This document shows positions 1 through 8,242 of a stretch of DNA of 46,672 nt, piece by piece. The position numbers and the translations under genes were made by a program. The stretch spans positions 21,338 to 68,009 of the forward strand of contig DGEO01000020.1 of the NCBI GenBank assembly GCA_002385985.1, in the 5' to 3' direction. This DNA is from Anaerolineaceae bacterium UBA3924. GTDB taxonomy: Bacteria; Chloroflexota; Anaerolineae; Anaerolineales; Anaerolineaceae. Every line of letters begins with the position of its first letter. The stretch's first letter is position 1. The notes under the pieces are model-generated. The model ran no database searches and was not told the DNA's origin. It saw only the letters and a program-made list of their open reading frames with translations.

Positions 1-2
1 CC

Positions 3-776
3 CTGGAAACCCTGCAGGCCGCGGCTCGCAAATGGTGGCTGCTGGCCGGGCTGATGCTGATCGGCGCTCTGGCCGGCCTGGCATTCTCCCTGCTTCAGCC
101 GCCCGTGTACGAGGCCGTGGTTTCCTTTTCCCTGGGAATTGACTTCACCCGCACCGGGGTGATGACGCAGTACGAGCAGGACCTGGCGCTGGGCATGGCC
201 GGCAACCAGATCCGCTCCACCGGGCTGGCCCGCCAGGTGGCCGAAGATGCCCGCGCAGCCGGCATTGAGATCACCGCAAAGGAACTGATCGACAGCTCCA
301 CCATCGAGCGCAAGCATTACATCTGGAACCTGCGCGTGCAGCACACCGACCCGCAGGCGGCTGCCTTCCTGGCCAACGCCTGGGCCGAGCGGGCCATGGA
401 CTGGCTGGAAGAGGCTCACCGCCATGCGGAAAACCTGGAGAGCCTGCAGGCCTATTCCCGCTCACTGGAATCCTGCCTGGCCCAGTTCGCCGCAGCCGAG
501 CCGGCTTCGCGTCTGTGCAACCCGGCCAACCTGGACGAACTGCAGCAGGAGCTGGCGCTCGTGCGCGCCGCCATGGAGACCGAACAGGCCGCCAGCCGGA
601 ACATCATCCCCGCCCTGCTGTTTGAGGACACCCTGCTGGCGGAAGTTCCGTCTCAGCCTCGACTGTACAACCGCATCCCGCTGATGCTGGCTGGCGCCTT
701 CATCGGCCTGATCGCCGGGCTGTGGCTGGTTTATCTGCGCACCCCTCAGCGGCTGATTGACCAACGACAGGCATGA
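3..776 (+). CDS. Wzz-like polysaccharide chain-length/co-polymerase protein (5' partial)
   Basis: The reading frame is already open at the first bases of the window, so the start lies upstream; 257 codons are visible. The architecture is that of Wzz/polysaccharide co-polymerase proteins. A membrane segment lies near the N-terminus (about codons 12-32, beginning KWWLLAGLML), an extracytoplasmic domain of about 165 residues carries a helical stretch rich in Glu, Gln and Ala, and a second membrane segment lies close to the C-terminus (LMLAGAFIGLIAGLWLVYL). Family knowledge: these inner-membrane proteins set the modal length of the polymer made by a Wzy polymerase. The stop overlaps the start of the next gene (ATGA), which implies translational coupling with the ligase/polymerase-like protein. 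No C-terminal tyrosine kinase domain is fused. The family is likely; the exact role is inferred from position. Confidence 0.75.
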   Translation: METLQAAARKWWLLAGLMLIGALAGLAFSLLQPPVYEAVVSFSLGIDFTRTGVMTQYEQDLALGMAGNQIRSTGLARQVAEDARAAGIEITAKELIDSSTIERKHYIWNLRVQHTDPQAAAFLANAWAERAMDWLEEAHRHAENLESLQAYSRSLESCLAQFAAAEPASRLCNPANLDELQQELALVRAAMETEQAASRNIIPALLFEDTLLAEVPSQPRLYNRIPLMLAGAFIGLIAGLWLVYLRTPQRLIDQRQA

Positions 777-2257
777 ACGCCCGACTTGCTGAAACCCTGC
801 ATAAGTGGACTTGGATCATCCTGGTGCTGCTGCTGCCGGTCACCAGCCTGCCCCTGATGGCCCGGCTGACCGGGGCTTCGTCGGTCGCCGCCCCATCCGC
901 CATCCTGCTGCTGGTGCTGGTTCTGGCCTGGTTCATCCCTCACATCCTGCGCGGCGGGCGGCTGCCCCACGCCGTGGTGCCGCTGATTGGCTTTGTGCTG
1001 CTGGCGCTTATCTCCGCCGCCGGCGCGTACTTCCTGCCCATCCCCGCCTTCCGCGAGTTCAACCTGCTGCGCTCGGAGCTAGAAGCACTGCTGACCCTGG
1101 CCATTGGTGTGTGCTTTTACCTGGTCGCCGCCTCCTGGCCGCGGACGGCCGGCCAGCTGCGGAATATCTTCATCTGGGTCAACCTGGCCGGCGCGGTGAT
1201 CATTCTCTGGTCGCTGGTTCAGGCGGTCTACTGGCGGGTGCAAACCGGCTACCCCGACTGGATGTACCGGGTTCAGGATCTGATTTCGGCCAGCGGCAAC
1301 CTGTACCCCGGCCGGGCGACCGGGCTGGCCTATGAGCCATCCTGGCTGGCGCACCAGCTCAACCTGCTTTTCCTGCCCTACTGGCTGGCCGCGACCGTGC
1401 AGCGCTCCTCCGCCATGCGCTTCCGCCTGCTGCGCCGGATCAGCCTGGAAAACATCCTGCTGCTGGGCGGCGTGCTGGTGCTGTACCTGTCGCTGTCACG
1501 CGTGGGCTGGCTGTCCTTCCTGGCCTGCCTGGCCTATCTGATCCTGCTGGCCAACGTGCGCCTGGTGCACTGGGCCAGAGCGCGCTTCCAGCCCCACCTG
1601 CAGTCCTCCGCCGCCCGGCGGGCGCTGCTGCGCCTGCTGCCTGCGCTGCTGTCCATCGGCCTGGTGATCGCCTACCTGGGGCTGGGCATTGGCTCGGCCT
1701 ACCTGCTGAGCAAGGTCGACTTCCGCATGGCCCGCCTGTTCGACCCGGCGCTGCTCGAGCAGGGCGGGCTGCTGGAGATCGCCAACCAGCTGGTTTTCGC
1801 CGAACGGGTGGTCTTCTGGCAGACCGGTCTGGAGGTATTCAACAAGTTCCCCATCCTGGGCGTCGGCCCGGGGAATGTGGGCTACTTCTTCCCCACCGAT
1901 ATGCCGGCCTTCGGCTGGGCGCTGCACGAGGTCTCCCTCATCCTGCACGAGCTCGACTCCCTTCCCAATGCCAAGAGCATGTGGGTGCGCATCCTGGCCG
2001 AAAACGGGATCGTCGGGCTGAGCGTCTTCGCCGGCTGGCTGTTCCTGCAGTGGACCTACGCCCGGCAGATCAAGCACCTGACCGCCGACCCGTTCCTGCG
2101 TACAATGGAGATGATGACCGCGCTGGTGGTGGTCGCGCTGATTGTGGAAGGGTTCAGCGTGGACACCTACGCCCTGCCCTACTTCTGGCTCGCGCTGGGA
2201 TGGGGCACGGCCGCCGCGTGGATTGCCCGACGGCAGAAGGAGAGCGTGCATGAATGA
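773..2257 (+). CDS. O-antigen ligase / Wzy polymerase-like membrane protein
   Basis: This 494-residue polytopic membrane protein has roughly a dozen hydrophobic segments. Near residues 360-400 it has a large loop of the Wzy_C/WaaL type: GVGPGN, an HE-containing stretch, then NAKSMWVRILAENGIVGL, the usual pattern of O-antigen ligase and polymerase families. Such proteins polymerise or transfer lipid-linked oligosaccharides on the outer face of the membrane. The start overlaps the Wzz-like stop by 4 bases, and the stop overlaps the next start by 8 bases, so the three plus-strand genes look like one operon. Ligase and polymerase cannot be separated from sequence alone. With a Wzz-like partner immediately upstream, a polymerase role is reasonable; this is inference. 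Confidence 0.75.
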   Translation: MNARLAETLHKWTWIILVLLLPVTSLPLMARLTGASSVAAPSAILLLVLVLAWFIPHILRGGRLPHAVVPLIGFVLLALISAAGAYFLPIPAFREFNLLRSELEALLTLAIGVCFYLVAASWPRTAGQLRNIFIWVNLAGAVIILWSLVQAVYWRVQTGYPDWMYRVQDLISASGNLYPGRATGLAYEPSWLAHQLNLLFLPYWLAATVQRSSAMRFRLLRRISLENILLLGGVLVLYLSLSRVGWLSFLACLAYLILLANVRLVHWARARFQPHLQSSAARRALLRLLPALLSIGLVIAYLGLGIGSAYLLSKVDFRMARLFDPALLEQGGLLEIANQLVFAERVVFWQTGLEVFNKFPILGVGPGNVGYFFPTDMPAFGWALHEVSLILHELDSLPNAKSMWVRILAENGIVGLSVFAGWLFLQWTYARQIKHLTADPFLRTMEMMTALVVVALIVEGFSVDTYALPYFWLALGWGTAAAWIARRQKESVHE

Positions 2258-3329
2258 AGCCTCCATCTTCCGCCTGCTGTTCTTCACCGCCCTGATCGCC
2301 CTGGCACTGGTGCCGGGCCTGACCTGGCTCTGCCAGAAAATCGGCCTTGTGGACCGCCCCCTTCGGGAGCCGCACAAACAGCACAACAACACCGTGCCCC
2401 TTTCCGGCGGGCTGGTGGTGTTCCTCAGCTTCCTGCTGGTCACGACCGTGCTGGGGGTCTGGAACGACAGCCGCACCTACCCGGTGCTGGCCGGGATGGC
2501 GATCATCTTTCTTCTGGGGCTGGTGGACGACCGCATCAGCCTGCCCCCAGGGGTCAAGTTCGCCGGGCAGATCCTGGCCGCGGCGGTGGTCATCTCCGGC
2601 GGCGAGCAGGTCCGGCTGTTCCACGAACAGGCGCTGAACATCGCCCTGACCATATTCTGGCTGGTCGGCATCACCAACGCCTTCAACTTTGTGGACAGCA
2701 TGGACGGCCTGGCGCTGGGGCTGGGAGCGATCACGTCCGGCTTCTTCGTGCTGGTGACCATGGCCTCGCAGCAGTACCTGCTCACTCAGTCGAGTGTGGT
2801 GCTGCTGGGCGCCTGCCTGTCGGCCTATTATTTCAACGCCCAGCCGGCGCGGATCTTCCTGGGGGATTCAGGCTCGCAGTTCCTGGGCTTTGCCCTGGCG
2901 ATCATCGGCCTGGATTACGCCCCGCTGGGCTACAGCCCGCTGGCCTCCTGGTATGTACCCATCCTGCTGCTGGGCGTGCCGATCTTCGACACCTGCCTGG
3001 TGGTCTTCTCCCGCCTGCGCCGCGGTCAGCCGGTCTACCAGGCCAGGCTGGACCACATCTACCACCGGCTGGTTCACAACGGATGGAGCTCCAACCGCTC
3101 CATCCTGACCATCCATTTTGCCGCCCTGCTGCTCGACTGCCTGGCGTTTATCGCGCTCAACGCTCCGCCGCTGATCGCCAACCTGATCTTTGCCGGGGTG
3201 TTTATTCTGGGCGCGCTGGCGATCGCGATCCTCGACGGAGCCCGGTTCGGCTTCGCCGCCGGTCCCACCCCCAGCCGCCCGCCAGAAGCAGCGCGCTCAG
3301 CCCCGCCGTCAGGGCCAGAAATTCAATAA
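2250..3329 (+). CDS. Polyprenyl-phosphate N-acetylhexosamine-1-phosphate transferase (WecA/TagO/MraY family)
   Basis: The enzyme transfers a sugar-1-phosphate from a UDP-sugar to undecaprenyl phosphate and so starts lipid-linked glycan synthesis. It has 359 residues and about ten membrane segments. Family motifs are in order: PLSGG at 50-54, the Asp pair in LVDDR (93-94), NFVDSMDG (146-153), FLGDSGS (203-209) and a WecA-like His motif HIYHRL (269-274). The ATG at 2250 was chosen over an upstream in-frame start because an AAGGAGAG ribosome-binding site sits 6 bases before it and the membrane domain begins there. The hydrophilic Pro/Ala-rich tail, about the last 30 residues, is encoded in DNA that also encodes the end of the opposite-strand gene. 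The sugar specificity cannot be read from the sequence. Confidence 0.9.
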   Translation: MNEASIFRLLFFTALIALALVPGLTWLCQKIGLVDRPLREPHKQHNNTVPLSGGLVVFLSFLLVTTVLGVWNDSRTYPVLAGMAIIFLLGLVDDRISLPPGVKFAGQILAAAVVISGGEQVRLFHEQALNIALTIFWLVGITNAFNFVDSMDGLALGLGAITSGFFVLVTMASQQYLLTQSSVVLLGACLSAYYFNAQPARIFLGDSGSQFLGFALAIIGLDYAPLGYSPLASWYVPILLLGVPIFDTCLVVFSRLRRGQPVYQARLDHIYHRLVHNGWSSNRSILTIHFAALLLDCLAFIALNAPPLIANLIFAGVFILGALAIAILDGARFGFAAGPTPSRPPEAARSAPPSGPEIQ

Positions 3330-4782
3330 GCGACAGGCTCGATTTCCAGGCCGTGTAGCGGCTCAGGTACCAGCGCAGCGTCACCACCAGGAAGATGCCG
3401 ATCACGCCGTACCAGCGGACCAGCCACGCGCTGCGGCGCGCCCGTGCCTGGCTCCACGCCCAGCCGGCCAGCAGAGCCGTCCAGACCATCAGGTGGGTGC
3501 GGTAGCGCGGATTGTCCCACATATCCCCACCGGCCCGGTAGGAGGCCACCACCACCCACACCAGGCTGATGGCCGCCAGCCCGAGGGCCGCGCGCCGGTC
3601 TTCAGGCCGGGCGGTCAGCGCGGCAAACGGCGCATAGAGCAGCAGCGGGATAAGGAAGTACCAGCCGGCGCCGCGCAGGATGCTGAGCCAGCGCGCCAGC
3701 GGAGCGGCCGGCTCGATCAGCGCGCCTGGCAGCATGGGCTGAGTCAGGCCGATGAGCGTTACCACCGGCACGCGGAAGCGGTCGCCCACCGTGTCAACGA
3801 TCAGCTGCACCCATCCGGAGGAGCGCTCGGTCAGCACGGCGTCCCACCCGGCTGCCTCACTCAACCAGCCGGCGCCGTAGTAGGTCAATCCGGCGGCAAA
3901 AACCACCCCGGCGCCAACCAGCAGCGCTCTCCGCGCCGCCGTCTGCGGCACGCGGCCGTGCTCCAGCCAGAACCAGAGCAGCAGCACCGCCACAACGATC
4001 ACAGCGACCCGCGAAGAGATCACCGCCAGACCGGCCAGCCCGGCGATCAACGAGATGACCGCCGGCCGTCGGGATTCCGGCCAGGCGCGCACCGCCCAGA
4101 AGGCCGCCGCCGACAGGCCGAGGATAAAAGGCTCGCGCATCTGCGCCCCGCCGAGCAGCACGTTTTCCGGATACAGCGCATACAGCCAGCCGCCGAACAG
4201 CGCCGCCTCCCGGCTCCAGCCGGACGGTTCCCCCGGGCCAGGGACCAGCGCTTTCCAGAAGAAGGCCAGCCCCAGCGCGCTGACCGCAGCCGCCAGTAGA
4301 ATGATCAGCGCCGGGCGGTGCAGGTCCGGGCTGAGATAGCGGTACACGGCAGCGCTCAGCGCCAGCAAGCCGCCGTACTGGTCCACGCGCATTTCATCGC
4401 CAAATGCCTTCCAGACCGGCTGCCCGGAGCTGGCCAGCTCCCACGCCAGCGTGTCCCGCTCGTAGGCATCGGGGAAGAGGTAGCCAGCCCGGGAAGGTTC
4501 CACGTCGTAGCCGTGGACAGGAAGCGCCATGGCCAGCCCCAGCCCGGCTGCCAGGCGCAGCACGAAGGCCGCCGCCATCATCCAGCCGAGCGCCCGTTCA
4601 GCCCCGGCCCAGCGCCAGGCGGCGTACAGGCCCAGGACCGCCGCCAGGCTGAGCAGCAGCGTACCGGCGGAAAAACCGGCCGGCCGGCCGAGCAGCATCA
4701 TCACCGCGGCCAGCAGCAGGCCGGCGGCACCGGCCAGAAGCCAGGATCGGGAATTCTTCATGGCAGCAGTCGGGTTGGACAT
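3202..4782 (-). CDS. GT39/ArnT-like membrane glycosyltransferase, putative
   Basis: This 526-residue protein has about eleven hydrophobic segments and short loops. After the first few segments comes an extracytoplasmic loop with acidic residues (FPDAYERD, about residues 102-109), where GT-C enzymes of the GT39/ArnT type carry their catalytic Asp. No other motif is strong, so the assignment rests on topology, this loop and the context. Such enzymes use polyprenyl-phosphate sugars outside the membrane. It is the last gene of the minus-strand polysaccharide operon, starting 3 bases after the GT4 stop. No clear Shine-Dalgarno precedes the start, which fits translational coupling. Its final 42 or so codons overlap, tail to tail, the end of the plus-strand transferase gene. 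Confidence 0.55.
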   Translation of the reverse strand: MSNPTAAMKNSRSWLLAGAAGLLLAAVMMLLGRPAGFSAGTLLLSLAAVLGLYAAWRWAGAERALGWMMAAAFVLRLAAGLGLAMALPVHGYDVEPSRAGYLFPDAYERDTLAWELASSGQPVWKAFGDEMRVDQYGGLLALSAAVYRYLSPDLHRPALIILLAAAVSALGLAFFWKALVPGPGEPSGWSREAALFGGWLYALYPENVLLGGAQMREPFILGLSAAAFWAVRAWPESRRPAVISLIAGLAGLAVISSRVAVIVVAVLLLWFWLEHGRVPQTAARRALLVGAGVVFAAGLTYYGAGWLSEAAGWDAVLTERSSGWVQLIVDTVGDRFRVPVVTLIGLTQPMLPGALIEPAAPLARWLSILRGAGWYFLIPLLLYAPFAALTARPEDRRAALGLAAISLVWVVVASYRAGGDMWDNPRYRTHLMVWTALLAGWAWSQARARRSAWLVRWYGVIGIFLVVTLRWYLSRYTAWKSSLSLIEFLALTAGLSALLLAGGWGWDRRRSRTGLRRGSRSPARPE

Positions 4783-4785
4783 GGG

Positions 4786-5916
4786 TCAGATGAAGGGGGC
4801 GAGCGCTTTCCGGGCGCGGTTGTCCCAAGTGTACTCCAGAACATCCGCGCGCGCCATCTCTCCCAGCCGCTTTCTGCGCTCCGCGTCCTCCAGCAGCCCG
4901 CCTAAGGCAGTGACCCAGGCCTGCAGGTCCTCAGGCGGAGCCAGCACGGCGTTATCCTCGTTGAGCACCTCGCGAATCACCGGCAGGTCGCTGCTGAGGA
5001 TGGCCCGCCCGGCGGCCATGTACTCAAACATCTTCATCGGGCTGCAGATATCGGCCGAGTTGCCTCCGCTGCTGCCGGCGATGGACCGCTCGTAGGGCAT
5101 CAGCAGGATCTCACCCGCGGCCTGGTACAGCGGCAGGCGCGCGTTTTCAATGAACCCGGTCAGGCGCACGTTGTCCAGCCCGCGTGAACGGGCTTCGCCG
5201 CGCCAGCGCTCTACCGCGTCGGGCTGGCCGCCGGCCCACAGGAAGTTGACCTGCGGGAAGGCTTCCGCCAGGCCCAGCAGCAGGCTCATCCCCCGCCCGG
5301 CGTACAGGTGCCCGGAGTAGACCGCGGTCAGTCGCTCCTCCAGCCCCAGCTGCGCGCGGGCTTCAGACGGCGAGGGCAGGTCGCGGTAGCGATCCATATC
5401 CACCCCGTTGGGCGCGATCTGAATCTCGGCCTCGGGGAACCGCATCCGGTAGCGCTCTTCCAGCGCACGCCGCAGCGCGTGACTGATCACCAGCGTGCGC
5501 TTGCGGCCGGGCTGCCGGAAATACTGGCCGAAGAGAATCGGGCCAATCCTGCCGGTCGGCCGGTCGTGGACCTCCAGCACCGCCGGGCAGCCGTCACGCA
5601 GCGCCAGCAGCGCCACCTGCGGCAGCCAGGTGTAGAACAGGTCCGCCCCCCACCGGCGCGCCGCGCGGTACGCGCTCCAGATCAGGTCGTAGCGCCGGAA
5701 GGCTCGCTGCGAGGGAACCCAGTGAATGGTGAACGGCGCCTGCACCCCGTACTGCCCGGCCAGCTGCTCCCAGGGCGTTTCATTTTTCCCCGGCACCCAC
5801 AGGTGCACGTCCGCATCCGGAGCGGCCAGTGCCAGGGCCTGGCACACCTTCATCACCTGAATACTGTTGGCCGTGGTGGAGGGAATCTGCGAGGTGGCAA
5901 TGCAGGCGATTCTCAT
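4786..5916 (-). CDS. Glycosyltransferase family 4 protein
   Basis: This 376-residue cytoplasmic or peripheral GT-B glycosyltransferase probably extends the lipid-linked oligosaccharide. The N-terminal Rossmann half begins MRIACIATSQIPS. The hinge region has the usual NGVD motif (APNGVDMDRY), and the C-terminal half has the donor-binding pattern SPMKMFEYMAAGRAIL followed by SDLPVIREV, typical of GT4. Its start overlaps the flippase stop by 4 bases (ATGA) and its stop is 3 bases before the next gene, so it lies inside a tightly packed operon. The unusual N-terminal TTANS in place of a glycine-rich loop resembles GT4 enzymes of bacterial capsule clusters. Donor and acceptor sugars are unknown. 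Confidence 0.85.
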   Translation of the reverse strand: MRIACIATSQIPSTTANSIQVMKVCQALALAAPDADVHLWVPGKNETPWEQLAGQYGVQAPFTIHWVPSQRAFRRYDLIWSAYRAARRWGADLFYTWLPQVALLALRDGCPAVLEVHDRPTGRIGPILFGQYFRQPGRKRTLVISHALRRALEERYRMRFPEAEIQIAPNGVDMDRYRDLPSPSEARAQLGLEERLTAVYSGHLYAGRGMSLLLGLAEAFPQVNFLWAGGQPDAVERWRGEARSRGLDNVRLTGFIENARLPLYQAAGEILLMPYERSIAGSSGGNSADICSPMKMFEYMAAGRAILSSDLPVIREVLNEDNAVLAPPEDLQAWVTALGGLLEDAERRKRLGEMARADVLEYTWDNRARKALAPFI

Positions 5917-7268
5917 ACAGCCTCCTGCGGGCGCCAGGCGGCTTCACGCCGGCGGGATTCAGACATGCCCCGCCAGACGATCAGCCCCACCGAGACGGCG
6001 AAATAAGCCGACAGCAGGGCCGCCTGCATCAAATAGCCGAACGGGCGCACCAGCACGAACATCAACGCGGTCTTGACCGCCCCGGCCACCGCGGTGATGA
6101 TCAGCGGCTCGTTGGGCAGGCCCAGCGCCAGCAGCAGCGGCCGGTTCCAGAAGAATATATTGGCGATGCCGTAGCCGATCAGCAGGATCAGGATGGCCGG
6201 GTAGGACGGCAGGTACTCGCCATCCTTGACCAGGGCCAGAATAGGCCGCCCGAGCAGCAGCAGCCCGGCCAGGCAGCTGAACGTCCAGGCGGCGGCGATG
6301 GCCGAGGTGCGCCGCAGCAGACCGCGCAGCGTGTTCCACTGCTGCTTCGCGATGGCCGCGCCGAACTCCGGATAGGTGGTCTTGATGAAGGGGTCAATGG
6401 GCATCAGGATCAGGCCCATCACGGTCAGGGCCAGCTTGTAATAGCCGGCCTCCAGCGGGCTGAGGAAATACCCCACCCAGAGCACTTCGCTGTCGCGCAT
6501 GAGCAGGTTAACCGTGGCGCTCAAATTGGTGCTCACGGCAAAGCCAAGCATCTCGCGCCGGTTGGTCAGCTCACCCAGCCGCGCTCCGTGCCAGTCCGGG
6601 CCGACCAGGTCCGGCAGCGCGCGCCAGGCGGCCGCCGCGGTGGCCACGCCCAGCAGCAGCTTACCGGCCAGGTAACCGGCCAGGATGGGCACCAGGCCCC
6701 AGCCGAGGAAATAGGCCAGCACCACCACCACGAAGGTGACCAGGCTCTGCGCGAACCCGATGGCGGCCTGCACGTGGAAGCGGTTGGCCAGCTGCAGCAC
6801 GGCCGTGCCCGTCTCAAACAGCATATTGCCCAGCAGGGCCAGGCCGTAGATGCGAATCCACATCGCCAGGGAGGGGTTATCCAGCAGGGTTTCCGCCGCC
6901 CAGGGCGAGAGCAGGACCAGCAGCGCGTAGGCGGTGATCGAGGTGAGCACCTCCACCAGCCCGGCAAAGCGGATGATCGCCGAGGCGCGCTGCTTCTGGC
7001 CCAGCGAGATTGCCTCGCCCGCGTAGCGGATGACCAGCTCGCCCATACGGAAGGACAGCAGCCGGTTGACGCTGGTAGCGAAGGACATCAGCAGGCCGAA
7101 CACGCCGTACCCGACCGCGCCGAGCGCCACCGGCACCAGAATCCCCTGCACCGCGTTCAGGGCGGTGCTGGCCATGCTCCCGCTGAACAGGTAGCCTGTG
7201 TTGCGCAGCACCTTCCGCATCAGCGGATCGGCCGGCGCGAGGTCACGAATACGGCGGAAGAGGCTCAT
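5913..7268 (-). CDS. Wzx-like oligosaccharide flippase (MOP superfamily)
   Basis: This 451-residue protein has about twelve to fourteen hydrophobic segments. It begins with a short basic cytoplasmic stretch and a first helix with the pattern YLFSGSMASTALNAVQG, as in polysaccharide-transport proteins of the MOP superfamily. Family role: it flips undecaprenyl-pyrophosphate-linked oligosaccharide from the inner to the outer face of the membrane, handing it to the polymerase/ligase encoded on the opposite arm of this locus. Both ends overlap neighbours by ATGA (epimerase upstream, GT4 downstream). The C-terminal tail is short and basic. Families such as RfbX and PST cannot be told apart here, but the flippase role is consistent with every neighbour. 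Confidence 0.85.
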   Translation of the reverse strand: MSLFRRIRDLAPADPLMRKVLRNTGYLFSGSMASTALNAVQGILVPVALGAVGYGVFGLLMSFATSVNRLLSFRMGELVIRYAGEAISLGQKQRASAIIRFAGLVEVLTSITAYALLVLLSPWAAETLLDNPSLAMWIRIYGLALLGNMLFETGTAVLQLANRFHVQAAIGFAQSLVTFVVVVLAYFLGWGLVPILAGYLAGKLLLGVATAAAAWRALPDLVGPDWHGARLGELTNRREMLGFAVSTNLSATVNLLMRDSEVLWVGYFLSPLEAGYYKLALTVMGLILMPIDPFIKTTYPEFGAAIAKQQWNTLRGLLRRTSAIAAAWTFSCLAGLLLLGRPILALVKDGEYLPSYPAILILLIGYGIANIFFWNRPLLLALGLPNEPLIITAVAGAVKTALMFVLVRPFGYLMQAALLSAYFAVSVGLIVWRGMSESRRREAAWRPQEAV

Positions 7269-8242
7269 GGGGTCAACACCTGGCTGGCCAGTTCACGGTT
7301 GTCCATGTACCAGTCCACCAGGCTTGAAACCCCCTCATGGAGCCCGACCTTTGGCTCCCAGCCCAACATTTGTCTGGCTTTGGTGACGTCTGCATAGTTG
7401 GTCAGCATGTCCGCCGGATGGCGGGGCAGGCGCACGATCTGCGCCTTCTTTCCGATCAGGCGCTCCATCAGCGCCAGCAGCTCGTTGATGGTCATCTGCT
7501 CGTGCCCGCCCAGGTTGAAAACCTCATACCCCACCGGCTGCAGGGCCAGGATCGTCCCCCGGGCGATGTCATCGACATGGGTGAAGCCGCGCGACTGGGT
7601 GCCGTCGCCGTTGATGTACACCGTGCGCCCCTCGGCCACCCACTGGCAGAAGCGGAACATGACCATATCCGGCCGCCCGGCCGGGCCGTACACGGTGAAA
7701 TAGCGCACCACGCTCACGTCCAGCCCGTGCAGGTAATGGTAGCTGTAGGCCAGGATCTCGGCGGCCTTCTTGCTGGCGGCGTACGGCTGCAGGGGCCGGT
7801 CGCTGTCCGCGCTTTCGGGCGTGGGGATGGGCGCGTTCTCGCCGTACACGCTCGAGGTGGACGCCAGCAGGAACTTCTGGATCCCGGTCCGCCGGCACAG
7901 CTCGAGCAGGTTCAGCGTCCCGGTCAGGTTGGTGGCGTAATACAGCCAGGGGTCTTCGACGCTGGAGCGCACGCCGGCCCGCGCCGCAAGGTTGATCACC
8001 GCGCTGGCCCCCTGCACATCCTCCTCCAGGCTGTCCACCTGCTGCCTGTCGGAAATATCCGCTTTGCGGAAGCAGAAACCCTCCCGCTCCAAAAGCAGGT
8101 TCAGGCGGTACTCTTTTATTCTTGGATCGTAGGCGTCGTTGAGGTTGTCCACCCCCACGACCTGGTGCCCTTCATCCAGCAGGGCCTCGCATACACGGGA
8201 GGCGATAAAACCGGCCGCCCCCGTCACCAGGTATTTGGACAT
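7265..8242 (-). CDS. NAD-dependent nucleotide-sugar epimerase (UDP-glucuronate/UDP-glucose 4-epimerase type)
   Basis: This 325-residue extended short-chain dehydrogenase has the N-terminal GAAGFIAS nucleotide-binding loop (residues 8-15), the VDNLND segment after beta-2, the STSSVYG serine/threonine motif and the YAASK catalytic pair (Tyr154, Lys158). The sequence DNLNDAYDPRIKEYRL is closest in style to bacterial UDP-glucuronate 4-epimerases, although UDP-GlcNAc or UDP-GlcA epimerisation is also possible. Its start overlaps the stop of the upstream nucleotide-sugar dehydrogenase by one base (TAATG), so a uronic-acid substrate produced by that dehydrogenase is a sensible inference. The downstream flippase overlaps by 4 bases. 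Substrate specificity is not proven by sequence. Confidence 0.85.
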   Translation of the reverse strand: MSKYLVTGAAGFIASRVCEALLDEGHQVVGVDNLNDAYDPRIKEYRLNLLLEREGFCFRKADISDRQQVDSLEEDVQGASAVINLAARAGVRSSVEDPWLYYATNLTGTLNLLELCRRTGIQKFLLASTSSVYGENAPIPTPESADSDRPLQPYAASKKAAEILAYSYHYLHGLDVSVVRYFTVYGPAGRPDMVMFRFCQWVAEGRTVYINGDGTQSRGFTHVDDIARGTILALQPVGYEVFNLGGHEQMTINELLALMERLIGKKAQIVRLPRHPADMLTNYADVTKARQMLGWEPKVGLHEGVSSLVDWYMDNRELASQVLTP

